From the NCBI GenBank assembly GCA_020746835.1, contig JAGPNK010000007.1, positions 992,001 through 1,056,000 of the forward strand: 64,000 nt of DNA. The letters are read 5' to 3'. Source of the DNA: Stachybotrys elegans (taxonomy: Eukaryota; Ascomycota; Sordariomycetes; Hypocreales; Stachybotryaceae). Numbering within the stretch: position 1 is the first letter of the stretch; each line of letters begins with the position of its first letter. A model generated the notes under the pieces. It was not told the DNA's origin. It did not search any database and saw only the letters and a list, made by a program, of their open reading frames with translations. A program made the translations under genes and the position numbers. Positions 46,226 to 56,894 of the stretch are shown in pieces.

Positions 46226-48224
46226 TCATGTCGACCGGCCCTTGCGATCCCTGGAGAAAGTGTCAGCATCTGGGACCACGATATTGCTTCTTCAAGTTCA
46301 CGATAGCGAGAGGGGGTTACTCACATGCTAAGCCTCCTGCCCAGCTGCTGCAGTTTCTTGTCGTTATCAGCGTCTTCTGCGGCTTTCTGCAGCGCCAGCG
46401 CTCGCTCCTCTTCCTGGTGCTTGACGACTTCATCATGACTGGGAGGGAGCCGCTCGTTTTGCAGATCAACCTTCCTGGCATCCTCGAAGCCACTGATGGC
46501 GCTCTTGATACCTTCGGCACCCAACATAAGAGTTCCTGCTGGCAAACGTCCTCCAGCGACAGTCTTGAGCTCCGTAACTCTCTCCGACTCTTCTCTGAGG
46601 ACCTGGAACACACGCGACATTCGTCCAATTGCCAAAACCTTGTTCTTCAGGGCTCTTCGCTTGTACTCAATCGAGTTGGGGTCGTCCAGAGGGTTGGGGG
46701 CAGATGGCGAGTTGAGGCCAGGCGAGGGCTGAGAGGTGGGGATATCCTCCTTGAGTTCGTCCTCAGAGCAGGTGCTCAGGATGGCAATGAGCATGTCTGT
46801 GATCTTCTCGCCCACAAACGGCAGAGACCATGTGAAAACATCCATAAAGTTGGGGAGCCAGTAGGGGTGAGGCGTGCAGTTGAACTGACGGATGTTCATA
46901 ACATTGTTTTCGTACTTGAGTACGGCTGCTTTGTTGTTGTACACGTCAAGATAGTTGGGTGCGGAGAAGATGGTCATAACACTCGGGAATCCGGTGGTCC
47001 TGGTCTTGCGATACATTCTGTATCCGGCATCCTGAGCTTCGTGGGCACGAATGACTGAGAGCAAGTTGTTCTTCTCAAGGAATGCGCAAGCAGCAGGATA
47101 AGAGAAGAAGTACGAGCAACCGCGGACATGGTTGTGCAGGAAGTACTCGTTTGTCTTCTCCTGTCCAAAGTCCTCAAGGGGGTCAGCCCAGAGGATATCG
47201 CACATGAGGCCTTGGGTAGGTGGTTCTCTGAATCGATCAATCTGGATTTTGCGTCAGTAATCGAGATATACAGCGTCACAAGACATCAACCCACGTTTCT
47301 GATATCGTCCAGGGTATGCAGCTCTGGGCTCAAGCCACCGTGGATGCAGAGGAACTGCTTGTTCATAACGGCAGCCAGGGGCAGGCTGCAGAACGATTCG
47401 ATACAAGCGTCGTAGATGGCCTCCGAGTACTTGTGCTTGCACTCCAACTTAAACGTGAAGTAGTCGGTCAAGTGGCGGCACTCATGGTTACCTCGCAAGA
47501 GCCAGAGAGTGTTGGGGTAATGGATCTTCAAGCTCCAAAGGTAGAGGACGCACTCGATACTGAAGTAGCCTCGGTCGACGTAATCGCCGAGGAAGAGGTA
47601 TCGCGTCTCGGAGGGATCACCGCCAACCTCAAAGAGCTTCATCAGATCATAGTACTGGCCGTGGACGTCACCGCAAACTGTGATGGGGGCATCCATCTCC
47701 AAGAGATTGGGCTCGGCGCGGAGGAGCTCTGTTCCCTTGGCGATGATGAAGAGTGCCTGCTCCTCTGTCAGGCGGCCCTCGCGATAGAAATGTTGCTTGA
47801 GGAAGGTAATGTTGGGCTTCTGCTTGGTTTCGTCTTCGTAAAATTGCTCGTCGGTGGGCTTGAAGGTCGCTGGTGCTTGGACATCTGCAAGCCACTGAGT
47901 TAGCAATGTACGGCGAGGGTGTCAAGAGCAGTGATGGTCGAGAAGAGATGTGTTGGGACTTGCGCAAGGTTTGATCAAGCTGGACGCAACAGAGGATTCG
48001 ATGGTGACTGGTGGGGTGAAGGCTCGTGAGGTAAGGCTACGAGAGAAATTTACCATACCTTTGCACACCCGCTCCATTGTGTTAACCTGCGTGCCATCCT
48101 CCATGGTATGGAGAGTGAAGTCGATCTCGGGCACCGGCTTCTTCTCCTGGATTGCGCGAATGGCATTGTCCACCTGCTGGATGCGGCGGTCGTTGACCGA
48201 CGTCGACTCGGCTTCGGGGTCCAT
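46226..48224 (-). CDS. CNA1: Calcineurin A, catalytic subunit of Ca2+/calmodulin-dependent phosphatase
   Basis: Four exons on the minus strand, 48059-48224, 47295-47884, 46325-47241 and 46226-46250, give 565 residues. Metal and phosphate sites are complete: GDVHG at 127-131, GDYVDRG at 155-161 and RGNHE at 186-190. The B-subunit-binding helix, the calmodulin-binding helix ([22 protein letters not shown]) and the autoinhibitory segment ([16 protein letters not shown]) follow in order. The last exon is 25 bp and codes only DRKGRST; if its intron is retained, translation stops at once after LSM. Calcineurin links calcium signals to Crz1, hyphal growth, stress and virulence. It needs calcineurin B, which is not in this window. 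Confidence 0.96.
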
Positions 48225-49099
48225 GATGGGCTGCTAAAAGGACCGAGGCAAAGGCGAGTATGACGGTGAAGATGGGTGCAAAGGAGGGTGCGAGGCCCTG
48301 ACTTTGACAGCGGACGAAGCGAAGAAGCGCTGTAGTCGAGTAAAAAAGGCGGTAGGGTATCCGTAGATGGTGCTCGTTAAGTATGAGGCTGGTGGGGATC
48401 ACGGACTCGGGGTGGTGGGTGCTGGGTTGGCTTTGCGCACGAGAGCCAGGAGGCGGGCGAGAGGTTACTAAGGCAAGACGGTGGCGGCAACACAGTCGAT
48501 GATGGCAGTAGGGGCAGCCGAGAAAGGGGAGCAGGACACGGGAATTTAGGTGGTGAGCGAGAGAGTCGAGGGGGGTTTCCAAGCCGCAGCAGAAGAAACA
48601 AGCACGGGGTTGAGGTACAAAATCTGGGTGTGAGGGGGAGGGGAGGAACCTCGGCGAGTATGAGAAGCCCCTGCTAATATGTTGTACCTCTCAGCTCGCA
48701 ATCCACTGTTCGGGGTATCGCCCAATTGTAATGGTTCCCCCACCCTGAATCACCCTGTACCTTGTGGAAGTAGAAGTGGTATACTTAGTGCCACCTGACC
48801 CTGCCCCTTACCGAAGCTGCCTAAACCACCCCCCCTTTCACTCGCTGTCCAGTTGTCAAGATGCAGGCTGCTGATACTCCGTAGTCTGGGAGTAATTATC
48901 TCTCATACCTCACATCAGCTCTGAGAATATGCTGTCCGAAAGGCCTCAGAGGCGCTGCTGGCCGGTAGATTCCAAGCGTCAAAGTAGGTAGCTTTCCATC
49001 CCACAAAAGCCTCTATCTGTCGCAGCAGTGCTGTGAACATGTGACGCCTGTATTGCCTCCAGAACATAAACTTGACGACATCAAAGTCGTGAATCTTAC
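48225..49099. other. Calcineurin A upstream region
   Basis: Strand-asymmetric DNA (purine-rich on the plus strand, so CT-rich in the calcineurin sense), which fits a long 5' leader. Frames found here look non-coding. No TATA box. Confidence 0.45.
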
Positions 49100-49618
49100 T
49101 CACAGCACCTGCCGGGCCAAATCCAACAAATCGAAAAACGCTTCCCTTTCTATATCAACCTTGGTCAATCCGAGGCCCAGGACCAGCGTTCTCTGGTCTT
49201 CGGGATTCCTGAGAGCGATATGACTGGCAATTTGCGCTGCATACAGCTGTCCCAGCGTCTCCCGGTCCTCACCACCGCCACCAAGAAGGGTTTTAGGCGT
49301 GAGATGAGTGGAGGGTAGCAACCCGTGGTTGGCAGTGGGTAGAGTCATCTCGACCATCCCTGCTGCCGAGCTTGTCAGGGGAACTTGAATCTTGTATTCA
49401 TTAGCAAAACGGTCACTGCGGAAGCCGGCATTGCTTACCCATTGCGATAGCCTGCCCTCCTGGCTGATTGTGACAAGAATCCTGTCTGAGAACCCAAGAA
49501 ACGAGATCTCAGTCTGCTTGCCATTTACCAGGCCCGATACGCTCCTGCTTTGCGCTGGAAACGGCTCTTCGCGAAATGCCTTGTCTTCAATAGACAGCTC
49601 GGCCATTTTAGACACCAT
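49100..49618 (-). CDS. Proteasome assembly chaperone 3-like protein
   Basis: An open frame on the minus strand with ATG at 49618 (172 residues) or 49606 (168); the sequence gives no way to choose. A TTG-initiated upstream extension is not used. Features are FLGFSDRILVTISQEGRLSQWV, then LYAAQIASHIALRNPEDQRTLVLGLGLTKVDIEREAF, which match the short Pba3/PSMG3 fold that helps alpha-ring assembly of the 20S proteasome in the cytosol. The stop is TGA within GTGAGTAAG, a donor-like sequence, so a further short exon cannot be excluded. It shares a 313 bp divergent promoter with ECM16. Confidence 0.65.
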   Translation of the reverse strand: MVSKMAELSIEDKAFREEPFPAQSRSVSGLVNGKQTEISFLGFSDRILVTISQEGRLSQWVSNAGFRSDRFANEYKIQVPLTSSAAGMVEMTLPTANHGLLPSTHLTPKTLLGGGGEDRETLGQLYAAQIASHIALRNPEDQRTLVLGLGLTKVDIEREAFFDLLDLARQVL

Positions 49619-49931
49619 ATTTCTTGTCAAAAGAACAATGAACGCTCCTAGGAATCAGCCGTGATGGCAAATTCGAGGTTTTTGATAGGATCAGAGACAT
49701 GTGCCATGTGGCTGGGCGGTGGCGTAGCATCCAGGTTTGAGAGGCCAGCCAAGACCAACAGGCGTAAGCTGGTTTAACGATGGGGCTGAAGCTGCCACAG
49801 GGTGCTCTAGGGGCCCCACAACCCCGCACTAACCCGATCAAGACAGATAGCGATGGCAGAATATTCCTATACCGAAAAAAAAAAAGTTGGAGAGATGCTT
49901 CCGACCACTGCAATCCGCCCAGCAAACAAAA
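49619..49931. promoter_or_regulatory. Divergent promoter of the proteasome chaperone and ECM16 genes
   Basis: A 313 bp gap without TATA box. It contains a poly-A/T tract near 49877, common in housekeeping promoters of this kind. Confidence 0.4.
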
Positions 49932-52900
49932 ATGCCCAAGTTTGTGCCGCGCCAACGCAAGCACAAGGCATTGGCCCGTGAGAAGGCCAAGGAGAATGCC
50001 CGCCATGAAGTCGTCGACACCAATCAAGAAATTCTCCCCGCGGAAAGGGATCGCGAAGCCAAAAGGCAGCGTCTACGAGAAGACCTGAAGCAAGGAGCTG
50101 ATGTATCGGGTAAAAAGGCAAAGCGCCTGGAGAAATATATTGAGACCAAGCTCAGGAAGGACGAGAACCGAGAACTCATAGCCAAGCTTGCAGCGCGAAG
50201 AGTCGACACCAGTCTGTTCCAGAGCAGTCGCGCTCTGGGACAAGGCCATGAAACCAAGAAGCAGGCGCTGGTGCGAGCGCTGAGAGAACAGAGAGCTGGC
50301 ATTGGCGAAGCGGATGAACAGGATCAATTACTTCTGGAAAAGCGACCCGATCCCGACTCCGACGTTGACGATCACGAAGGCCCAGACGACAATGGAGGTG
50401 AAACCGTTGCGGAGCCACCAGCGGCCGTTGTTGAAGCCCAACGCAAGTTGCCTGTACCGTCCTTTGGTGCAGGCTTAAAACGACCGCTTGAACTAGACGA
50501 CGAGGGACGCCCACTCATCAAGAAAAGGAAGAAAAGAGGAGGTGTGAAATCAAAGATTCCAATCCATGAACTCGGCGTCTCCGCTGCCATTGATCCTGAA
50601 TCGAGCGAAGTCGAGGAGGATGAAGATGAGCATGAGCATGAGGAATGGAGCGGTTTCGGAAGCGATGACGACGATAGCCATGACAAGCTCACACCGAGTC
50701 AAGAAGCGGAACTGGACAGCGACTCCGAGAATGACAGCGACTCTGAGAATTCCAGCGCGGGTTCCGACATACAAACCAGTGAAAAATCAGATCAAGGATC
50801 GAGCGGTAGCAGCAGTGAAGAGGGAGAAGACAGCGACGAGGATGAGGATGAGGACGACGACGATGAAGACGAAGACGACGATGGAAGTGAGGTGGGTGGG
50901 AATCAGAGGTCATCCGCTTTCAAGGCTTGGGCACTCCAACAGCGGAATGAGGCTGTCGGATTCAAGCCCACTGACGGGACATCTGCCGTGCTTAATATTC
51001 CAAAGCCAGAAAGCTTTACGCCCAGAGCACCCGAGCAAGATCCTTTGCCAAAAGAACTCCAGCCAACCAAGAACATCAACCGAAAAGTCTATAGTGTGGC
51101 AGTCCAGAGGACACCAGAAGTCCAGGAAGCGCGTCTAAAGCTGCCTGTGGTCGCCGAAGAGCAGAGACTGATGGAAGCCATCCACAACCACGATGTCGTC
51201 GTCGTATGCGGTGCCACTGGTTCCGGAAAGACCACACAAATCCCACAATTCCTGTTTGAGGCTGGCTACGGATCTCCAGACTCTCCCACCCCGGGAATGA
51301 TTGGCATCACGCAACCGCGTCGAGTTGCTGCTGTCAGCATGTCGAAACGAGTTGCGGAAGAGCTTGGCGACCACTCTCAGAAGGTGGCATACCAAATCAG
51401 GTTTGAGGGTACAGTGAGCGCTCAGACTGCTGTCAAGTTCATGACAGATGGTGTCTTGCTGCGCGAAGTTGCCGAGGACCTTGCACTACGCAAGTACTCA
51501 GCCATAGTCATCGATGAGGCTCACGAAAGGAGTGTCAACACGGACATATTGATTGGCATGCTCAGTCGAGTAGTCAAACTGCGGCATGAGATGGCTCAAG
51601 AAGATCCAAAAATTCGGCCGCTAAAGCTCATTATCATGTCTGCCACTTTACGTATCGACGATCTAACAAAGAACCCGATGCTTTTCCCTACTCCTCCGCC
51701 TGTCGTGGAGGTGGAGGGTCGTCAACACCCTGTCACCATCCACTTCGCGCGAAGAACACACTCTGACTACGTCGAAGAGGCTTTCAAGAAGATCAGTCGC
51801 GGGCACAGAAAACTACCACCAGGTGGTTTCCTGGTTTTCTTGACCGGACGAAACGAGATCCTGCAGTTGAGTAAACGCCTCAAGGCTACGTTTGGAGGCC
51901 TTAAATCAGCAGAAGGCCCCAAAGTAGAGATTTCTGCCAGCGAGGCCGCCATTGAGGTCGAGGATATCGAGCTTGGCGATTCCACTGACCACATTGAAGA
52001 CGAGATCGACGGATTACCATCCGAGGATGAGGAAGAGGAGGACGAAGAGGAGTTCCAGATCGAAGAAGACCAAGAGGCCGCGCCACTAAAGATGCAGATA
52101 TTGCCACTATACTCTCTACTACCAACAAAGGAACAGCTACGCGTCTTCCAAGCGCCCCCCGAAGGCACCAGGCAAGTAATTCTAGCCACGAACGTTGCTG
52201 AAACGAGTTTGACCATTCCTGGCACTCGTTTCGTCTTCGATTGCGGAAGATCAAAGGAGAGGCGATACGATCGTGTCAGTGGCGTCCAGAGCTACGAAAT
52301 CGACTGGATCAGCAAGGCCAGCGCCAACCAGCGCTCAGGACGTGCAGGCAGAACAGGACCTGGACATTGCTATCGACTATACTCTTCAGCGGTGTACGAG
52401 CGCGATTTCGTTCAGTTCGGAGAGCCTGAGATATTACGGATGCCCATCGAAGGTGTGGTGTTGCAGCTCAAAGCAATGAATCTCCAACACGTCGTCAACT
52501 TCCCGTTCCCAACGCCGCCCGATAGACAAAGCTTGGCAAAGGCAGAGAAGGTGCTTCAGTATCTGTTTGCTATTTCAGCAAGTGGGCAGGTCACGCGCGT
52601 GGGTGAGACCATGTCCGTGTTCCCCTTGTCGCCACGGTTTGCCCGTATCCTTCTCATAGGTCACTTGCACGACTGCCTACCATACACGATTGCGCTGGTG
52701 GCAGGACTCTCTGTGGCAGAGATCTTCCTCCCCGAGAATCAGGCTGTGCCATCCCTGGCCGCCAAGGATGAGAGCGAGATCCGTACCAACAACGATATCA
52801 TTGCGGAAAATCGTCAGGCCCTCGTAAGAAAGCTCTTCAACGAGGTTCACCTGAATTTCTGCTCTCTGGATGACAGATCCGATGCCATCAAACTGCTCAA

Positions 52901-53633
52901 GGTCGTGGGAGAATTCGCCCACGACCCGACAGAAGAATGGTGCGAGAAGCACTTCGTTCGGTTCAAGGTGCTCAAGGAAACTCAGCAGCTGCGGGCACAG
53001 ATAACGGACATCCTCCGCAAGAATATTCCTGCCTTTAAGAATCTGCATTACCAGGAGAAGCTTGACCCGCCGTCCCAGAAACAGGTCAGCGCCCTCAAGC
53101 AAATGGTGGCCGCCGGTTTCATTGATCAAGTAGCCATTCGGGGGGATCTTGCGCCCACCCCTCCAGCACAATACAGGCCGCCGCGCCGGGCTATCGATGT
53201 GCCCTACGTTCCCCTTATTCCTCTTCAAACACTCCCAAGCGATGACAGCGACGGTTGTGTCTATATTCACCCATCTTCACCTCTGGCTCATCTGAGTATC
53301 CAGGAGTGTCCCGAATTTATCGTATACGGCCATCTACAGAAGGCTACCCCGTCTGGTATGAGCTCCTCTACCAAGGCAAAGACGAGGATGCACGCTCTCA
53401 CTGACGTTACCGGCCGGCAACTCGCTGCTATTGCCAAAGGCAGCCCCCTCGTTTCGTACGGAAAGCCCATCAAAGAAGTTCAGGCGAAGGCTGGGGCCAA
53501 TGGTGTGCTCACAAGGGAATGCTGGGTGCGGCCTTACCTGCGGGCCGAAAACAGCGGCAGCCAAGGATGGCCGCTGCCAGAGGTCAAGGTGAAGCAGACA
53601 AAGGTACCTGGCAAGGGCTGGGTGGTTGGGTAA
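49932..53633 (+). CDS. ECM16: DEAH-box RNA helicase Ecm16/Dhr1
   Basis: A single exon of 1233 residues from the ATG at 49932 (MPKFVPRQRKHK); an upstream TTG is not used. The N-terminal 390 residues are charged and low-complexity, with acidic runs and NLS-like basic blocks. The helicase core has motif I GATGSGKT (427-434), DEAH (528-531), SAT (570-572) and motif VI QRSGRAGR (800-807). An acidic insertion (about 690-720, EDEEEEDEEEFQIEEDQE) lies between the RecA domains. HA2 and OB domains follow. Dhr1 acts in the nucleolus and unwinds the U3 snoRNA from pre-18S rRNA to let the central pseudoknot form. Long N-terminus and acidic insertion fit this helicase better than the splicing DEAH proteins. 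Confidence 0.94.
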   Translation: MPKFVPRQRKHKALAREKAKENARHEVVDTNQEILPAERDREAKRQRLREDLKQGADVSGKKAKRLEKYIETKLRKDENRELIAKLAARRVDTSLFQSSRALGQGHETKKQALVRALREQRAGIGEADEQDQLLLEKRPDPDSDVDDHEGPDDNGGETVAEPPAAVVEAQRKLPVPSFGAGLKRPLELDDEGRPLIKKRKKRGGVKSKIPIHELGVSAAIDPESSEVEEDEDEHEHEEWSGFGSDDDDSHDKLTPSQEAELDSDSENDSDSENSSAGSDIQTSEKSDQGSSGSSSEEGEDSDEDEDEDDDDEDEDDDGSEVGGNQRSSAFKAWALQQRNEAVGFKPTDGTSAVLNIPKPESFTPRAPEQDPLPKELQPTKNINRKVYSVAVQRTPEVQEARLKLPVVAEEQRLMEAIHNHDVVVVCGATGSGKTTQIPQFLFEAGYGSPDSPTPGMIGITQPRRVAAVSMSKRVAEELGDHSQKVAYQIRFEGTVSAQTAVKFMTDGVLLREVAEDLALRKYSAIVIDEAHERSVNTDILIGMLSRVVKLRHEMAQEDPKIRPLKLIIMSATLRIDDLTKNPMLFPTPPPVVEVEGRQHPVTIHFARRTHSDYVEEAFKKISRGHRKLPPGGFLVFLTGRNEILQLSKRLKATFGGLKSAEGPKVEISASEAAIEVEDIELGDSTDHIEDEIDGLPSEDEEEEDEEEFQIEEDQEAAPLKMQILPLYSLLPTKEQLRVFQAPPEGTRQVILATNVAETSLTIPGTRFVFDCGRSKERRYDRVSGVQSYEIDWISKASANQRSGRAGRTGPGHCYRLYSSAVYERDFVQFGEPEILRMPIEGVVLQLKAMNLQHVVNFPFPTPPDRQSLAKAEKVLQYLFAISASGQVTRVGETMSVFPLSPRFARILLIGHLHDCLPYTIALVAGLSVAEIFLPENQAVPSLAAKDESEIRTNNDIIAENRQALVRKLFNEVHLNFCSLDDRSDAIKLLKVVGEFAHDPTEEWCEKHFVRFKVLKETQQLRAQITDILRKNIPAFKNLHYQEKLDPPSQKQVSALKQMVAAGFIDQVAIRGDLAPTPPAQYRPPRRAIDVPYVPLIPLQTLPSDDSDGCVYIHPSSPLAHLSIQECPEFIVYGHLQKATPSGMSSSTKAKTRMHALTDVTGRQLAAIAKGSPLVSYGKPIKEVQAKAGANGVLTRECWVRPYLRAENSGSQGWPLPEVKVKQTKVPGKGWVVG

Positions 53634-53777
53634 AGAAATAATGATGAATCAGCTAGTTGGAGAAATATACAGCATACTGATCCCTCTGGGTATCATGATA
53701 ATATATGAAAATCGCCTTCCGAGAGGCCCTCTCAGATGCAGAGTCCAATAACAACGCCATGCTTGTCTAACATTTTA

Positions 53778-54792
53778 TCATGACGCACCTGGTGTAGCAG
53801 CCGGGGTGTTTCCTATCTTGCTCTTCCTCCTTTTGGGTTTTGGTGCAGTTGCTGATTTCGGTGTCTTTTCTGATGACGCATCTTTCTTATCCCCTACATT
53901 GGTATTGATGGTTGGGCCGTTCATGGTGCCCATGGCTGGCGGTTGCGTCACCTGCGGTGGAGGCACGGGCTTCCTTCCCGTTGACGCGAGATGGAATTCG
54001 CCCGGACGGCCAGTGATGGGGTTCTCGTCGATGTATTCGCCGCCGTACCGCATGTGTATCATGAATGCCTCCTCGGCGGCGCGCTCCAGCGAGAGCTCGT
54101 CGTTCTTTTGGCCCGCCGGGGCGGAGGATGTAGGCTTCGCTGCGCTGTCTGGTAGAGGCGTGTCCGGCTTGGACTCTGAGCCCTTGGGTCGCGTGGTGGA
54201 GGTTTGATTCGTGGGGAGCTGGTATACGTGGCCTTGTGACGGTCGCCACGTCCTTGCGCTCTCTGCAGCAGGCAGAGCCTTGGCGATGGCAGAGGAAATG
54301 GTCATCTGGAAGAGGTGTTAGTTTCCATGGACATACCCCGAGGTTCCTTGGACTGACAATTCTTGAGGCAATTATATCCGTCATGGATGGTGCCATGTAT
54401 ATGTTCTCCCCAATGACGAAATAAGAGGCGTGTACTGTGATCTCGTCCTCCTCCTGGTATCTCTTGCGCCTCGTCTGTTTGCGAATAACCCAGACGCCGG
54501 TTCCTACGCCAGGCCCCGAAAGAGCAGGTTCCTCGCCTACGATGAACTCCAATCCTGACATTGTCTTCAGGCGACCCTCGAAGGCTTCACGAGTGGCTAT
54601 GTAGTGAAACATAGAGGCGTTGTTCATGGCCTGGTTCGTGACGACGGCATTGTTGGAGGTTCGCTCGAAGAAGGGCGATTCGGCGAAGTAGAAGAGGATG
54701 GAATTGGAGTGAAGGCCGCCAGGCATGCTGGCTACGAGCTGGGGAGATCGCCATTGGATCTCATCGAGAGGGGGGTCATTGGGACCAGACAT
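53778..54792 (-). CDS. MED6: Mediator complex subunit 6
   Basis: Two exons, 54358-54792 and 53778-54305, give 320 residues. The Med6 domain fills the first exon: IQWRSPQLV, SNSILFYFAESPFFERTSNN, MFHYIATREAFEGRLKTMSGLEFIVGEE, VIRKQTRRKRY and VHASYFVIGENIYMAPSMTDIIASRI. The intron donor is GTCAGT. The second exon codes for a Pro/Thr-rich tail with a short GRPGEFHLASTGRK motif. Med6 lies in the Mediator head and joins it to RNA polymerase II. It converges with ECM16 and is divergent from the MMTAG gene. Confidence 0.94.
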
Positions 54793-55123
54793 GTTTGCGA
54801 CGACGTATTGGTGTGAATAATACGAGGTTGCTGGATTTCTTTGGAGGTCAGGAACGATCGAAGGTGTCCATATTATGTGGGGCACAGCTTCTATCTGTAT
54901 CCGCATAGAAAAAGCGGCTCGCATGGGCCAACGTTGTGGAGCAACCCTTCCATGTTCTCCAGCCTTACTATTGCTGCCTCGAAACACCCAGACTCCTTGC
55001 GAAACATTTTACCTTTACGTTAAAGCTGCTATCCAACTTCTTCTAGGCACAGCATCTCTATATTGAGAGTGGCAATATACGATTAAACACTCGACAATAC
55101 GCGCACCCTAAAACACGGCCACC
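54793..55123. promoter_or_regulatory. Divergent promoter of MED6 and the MMTAG-domain gene
   Basis: A 331 bp gap between divergent starts, no TATA box. Both products are nuclear and RNA- or transcription-linked. Confidence 0.4.
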
Positions 55124-55816
55124 ATGGATCTCGTATCCACCATCCGCAAGTCGGGATCCAGAGGAGGTGTCAACTTCAGCTGGGATGAAGTCGCCAACTC
55201 GGCGCATCGCCAGAACTACCTCGGCCACAGTCTGAAGGCGCCGGTGGGGAGATGGCAGCAAGGACGCGACCTCAACTGGTACGCAAAGGCTGATTCGACG
55301 GCCAACGAATCCGGAGAGACGGACGAGGAGCGCAAAGCCAGAGAACGCGCCGAGGAACTACGCAAAATCAAAGAGGCCGAGGAAGATGCAATGGCGCGGG
55401 AACTGGGCCTGCCGATTCCAGTTCGAAACAGCTCCGGGGCGAATGCGGTCGAGGTTGGGTCTCAGCGACAGCTAGGGCCGGCAACGATGCCTCCCCCGGA
55501 ACAGCCTGCAGCAGAGGCAGACCGAGACCGACCACGAAAACACCGAGACTCGGATAGGAGGGATAGGCGTCGCCATAGGAGCCGGAGTCGAAGTCGCGAG
55601 GGCCGGAGACATGGGCGACACAGGGAGCATAGGGAGCACAGAGACCGCAGTCGGCGCAGGCACCGTAGTCGCGAGCGGAGTCAGGATCGTCGCGACACGG
55701 AGGAGCGGCGACACCGTCGCGATCGGTCAAGGAGCCCAAAGGATGGCCACAGAGACAGACGCAGGAGAGATGGGAGCAGAACGAGGCGGCAATCCAGGTC
55801 AAGAGAACGCCGTTAG
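55124..55816 (+). CDS. MMTAG2-domain (multiple myeloma tumour-associated 2-like) protein with SR tail
   Basis: A single exon of 230 residues. The conserved domain is at about 8-60: SRGGVNFSWDEVANSAHRQNYLGHSLKAPVGRWQQGRDLNWYAK. It is followed by an acidic helix (DEERKARERAEELRKIKEAEEDAMARELGLP) and a C-terminal Arg/Ser/His/Asp-rich tail from about 135, resembling SR splicing proteins. The domain is known by sequence from yeasts to man, with no settled function; the tail suggests a role near splicing. The kinase-target idea in the domain name is not tested here. Confidence 0.88.
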   Translation: MDLVSTIRKSGSRGGVNFSWDEVANSAHRQNYLGHSLKAPVGRWQQGRDLNWYAKADSTANESGETDEERKARERAEELRKIKEAEEDAMARELGLPIPVRNSSGANAVEVGSQRQLGPATMPPPEQPAAEADRDRPRKHRDSDRRDRRRHRSRSRSREGRRHGRHREHREHRDRSRRRHRSRERSQDRRDTEERRHRRDRSRSPKDGHRDRRRRDGSRTRRQSRSRERR

Positions 55817-56894
55817 ACGGCCATGGCTATGAAGAAACCCCGAGCGTTGCGCAATGACCGTTATTTGGCCACGATGAACCTTTGTTTTTACATCACTTCC
55901 TAGTGACACCAGGGAGTTCTTGTCTTTTCAGTGCAATGCATTGATTTGCGTGTGCAGCACATCAGCTTTGACACTTACTGAGTAGATGCTGTGCTGGCTA
56001 AGCCTCAATCTATCCATATCGAAGGCCATGGCAATTAGTATATGACCTACTTGTCTATACGCGGCTTGACTTAGCCCGAGGCTGAGGCAAGGGATAACGA
56101 ACATCACCTTTCATTGAGAAGAGTTCAATGGAGGATACATTTGTCAACCAACAACACTGCCTGCGCCTTGATAGTTGCTTCGCATTGCTCTCGCCTAAGC
56201 CACGCTCGGGCACAAGGAAAAATCAAGTTTGCTTCCATGTGACGCCTGCTACGAGGCTTTAACCCGCTGCGGCGAATAATCATGGCTAAGTAAATCAACC
56301 CTTCTTTGTTGAGGATAGGTAGCAATAGGGATGAATAATAAGTGTTGATGAGGCTCTGATCGTCTTAGTATCAGTGGGCGGTGGGCGAGTGGAGCACGCT
56401 GGCTGGGGTTGTCAAACGCTCTGAGGACCCCTGGAAACGGCCCAGAAACCGAATCCGTGACGACAGGCAACCTGCAAGTGCTTGGACACTGTTTGTAGTT
56501 GGTCCACGAATTACATGTATTGGCAAGCTGACACAACAGCAGCAGCAGCAGTAGCAGCCGCAACGCCACAAGGTGGAAGCAACAAAGCGGCAGTCACTTC
56601 ATTCCCTCACCATCTGCCTTCCCACAACGTCATCACCTCGGCAGCCTGCTCGACGCCAGTCATATGACGGGCGGAGCCTCATTCACCAGTTACCACACCC
56701 TGCCACTTGCTTCCGAGCCTTCAAGAACACCAACCTGACTGGTGGCGACTCCTCGACCTTTTCCAGCATCCGCCACCTCATAAAAGGCCTCTCCCTGCTG
56801 CCTTGACACTCGTTTGGCCGCCAGCAACACGTCCTTGCTCCTACAAGATGCTCTCTTGATCCCCGACTCCTATACCAGAACCTACCAACCTACC
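55817..56894. other. 1.1 kb intergenic stretch upstream of the sacsin-like gene
   Basis: It contains the MMTAG 3' flank and the promoter of the sacsin-like gene. There is a (CAG)5 run at 56537-56551. A TTG-initiated frame from 56814 merges with the next gene but no extra domain is seen. Confidence 0.5.
56537..56551. repeat. (CAG)5 microsatellite
   Basis: Five perfect CAG units in the upstream region of the sacsin-like gene, followed by TAG-CAG-like interruptions. Confidence 0.8.
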
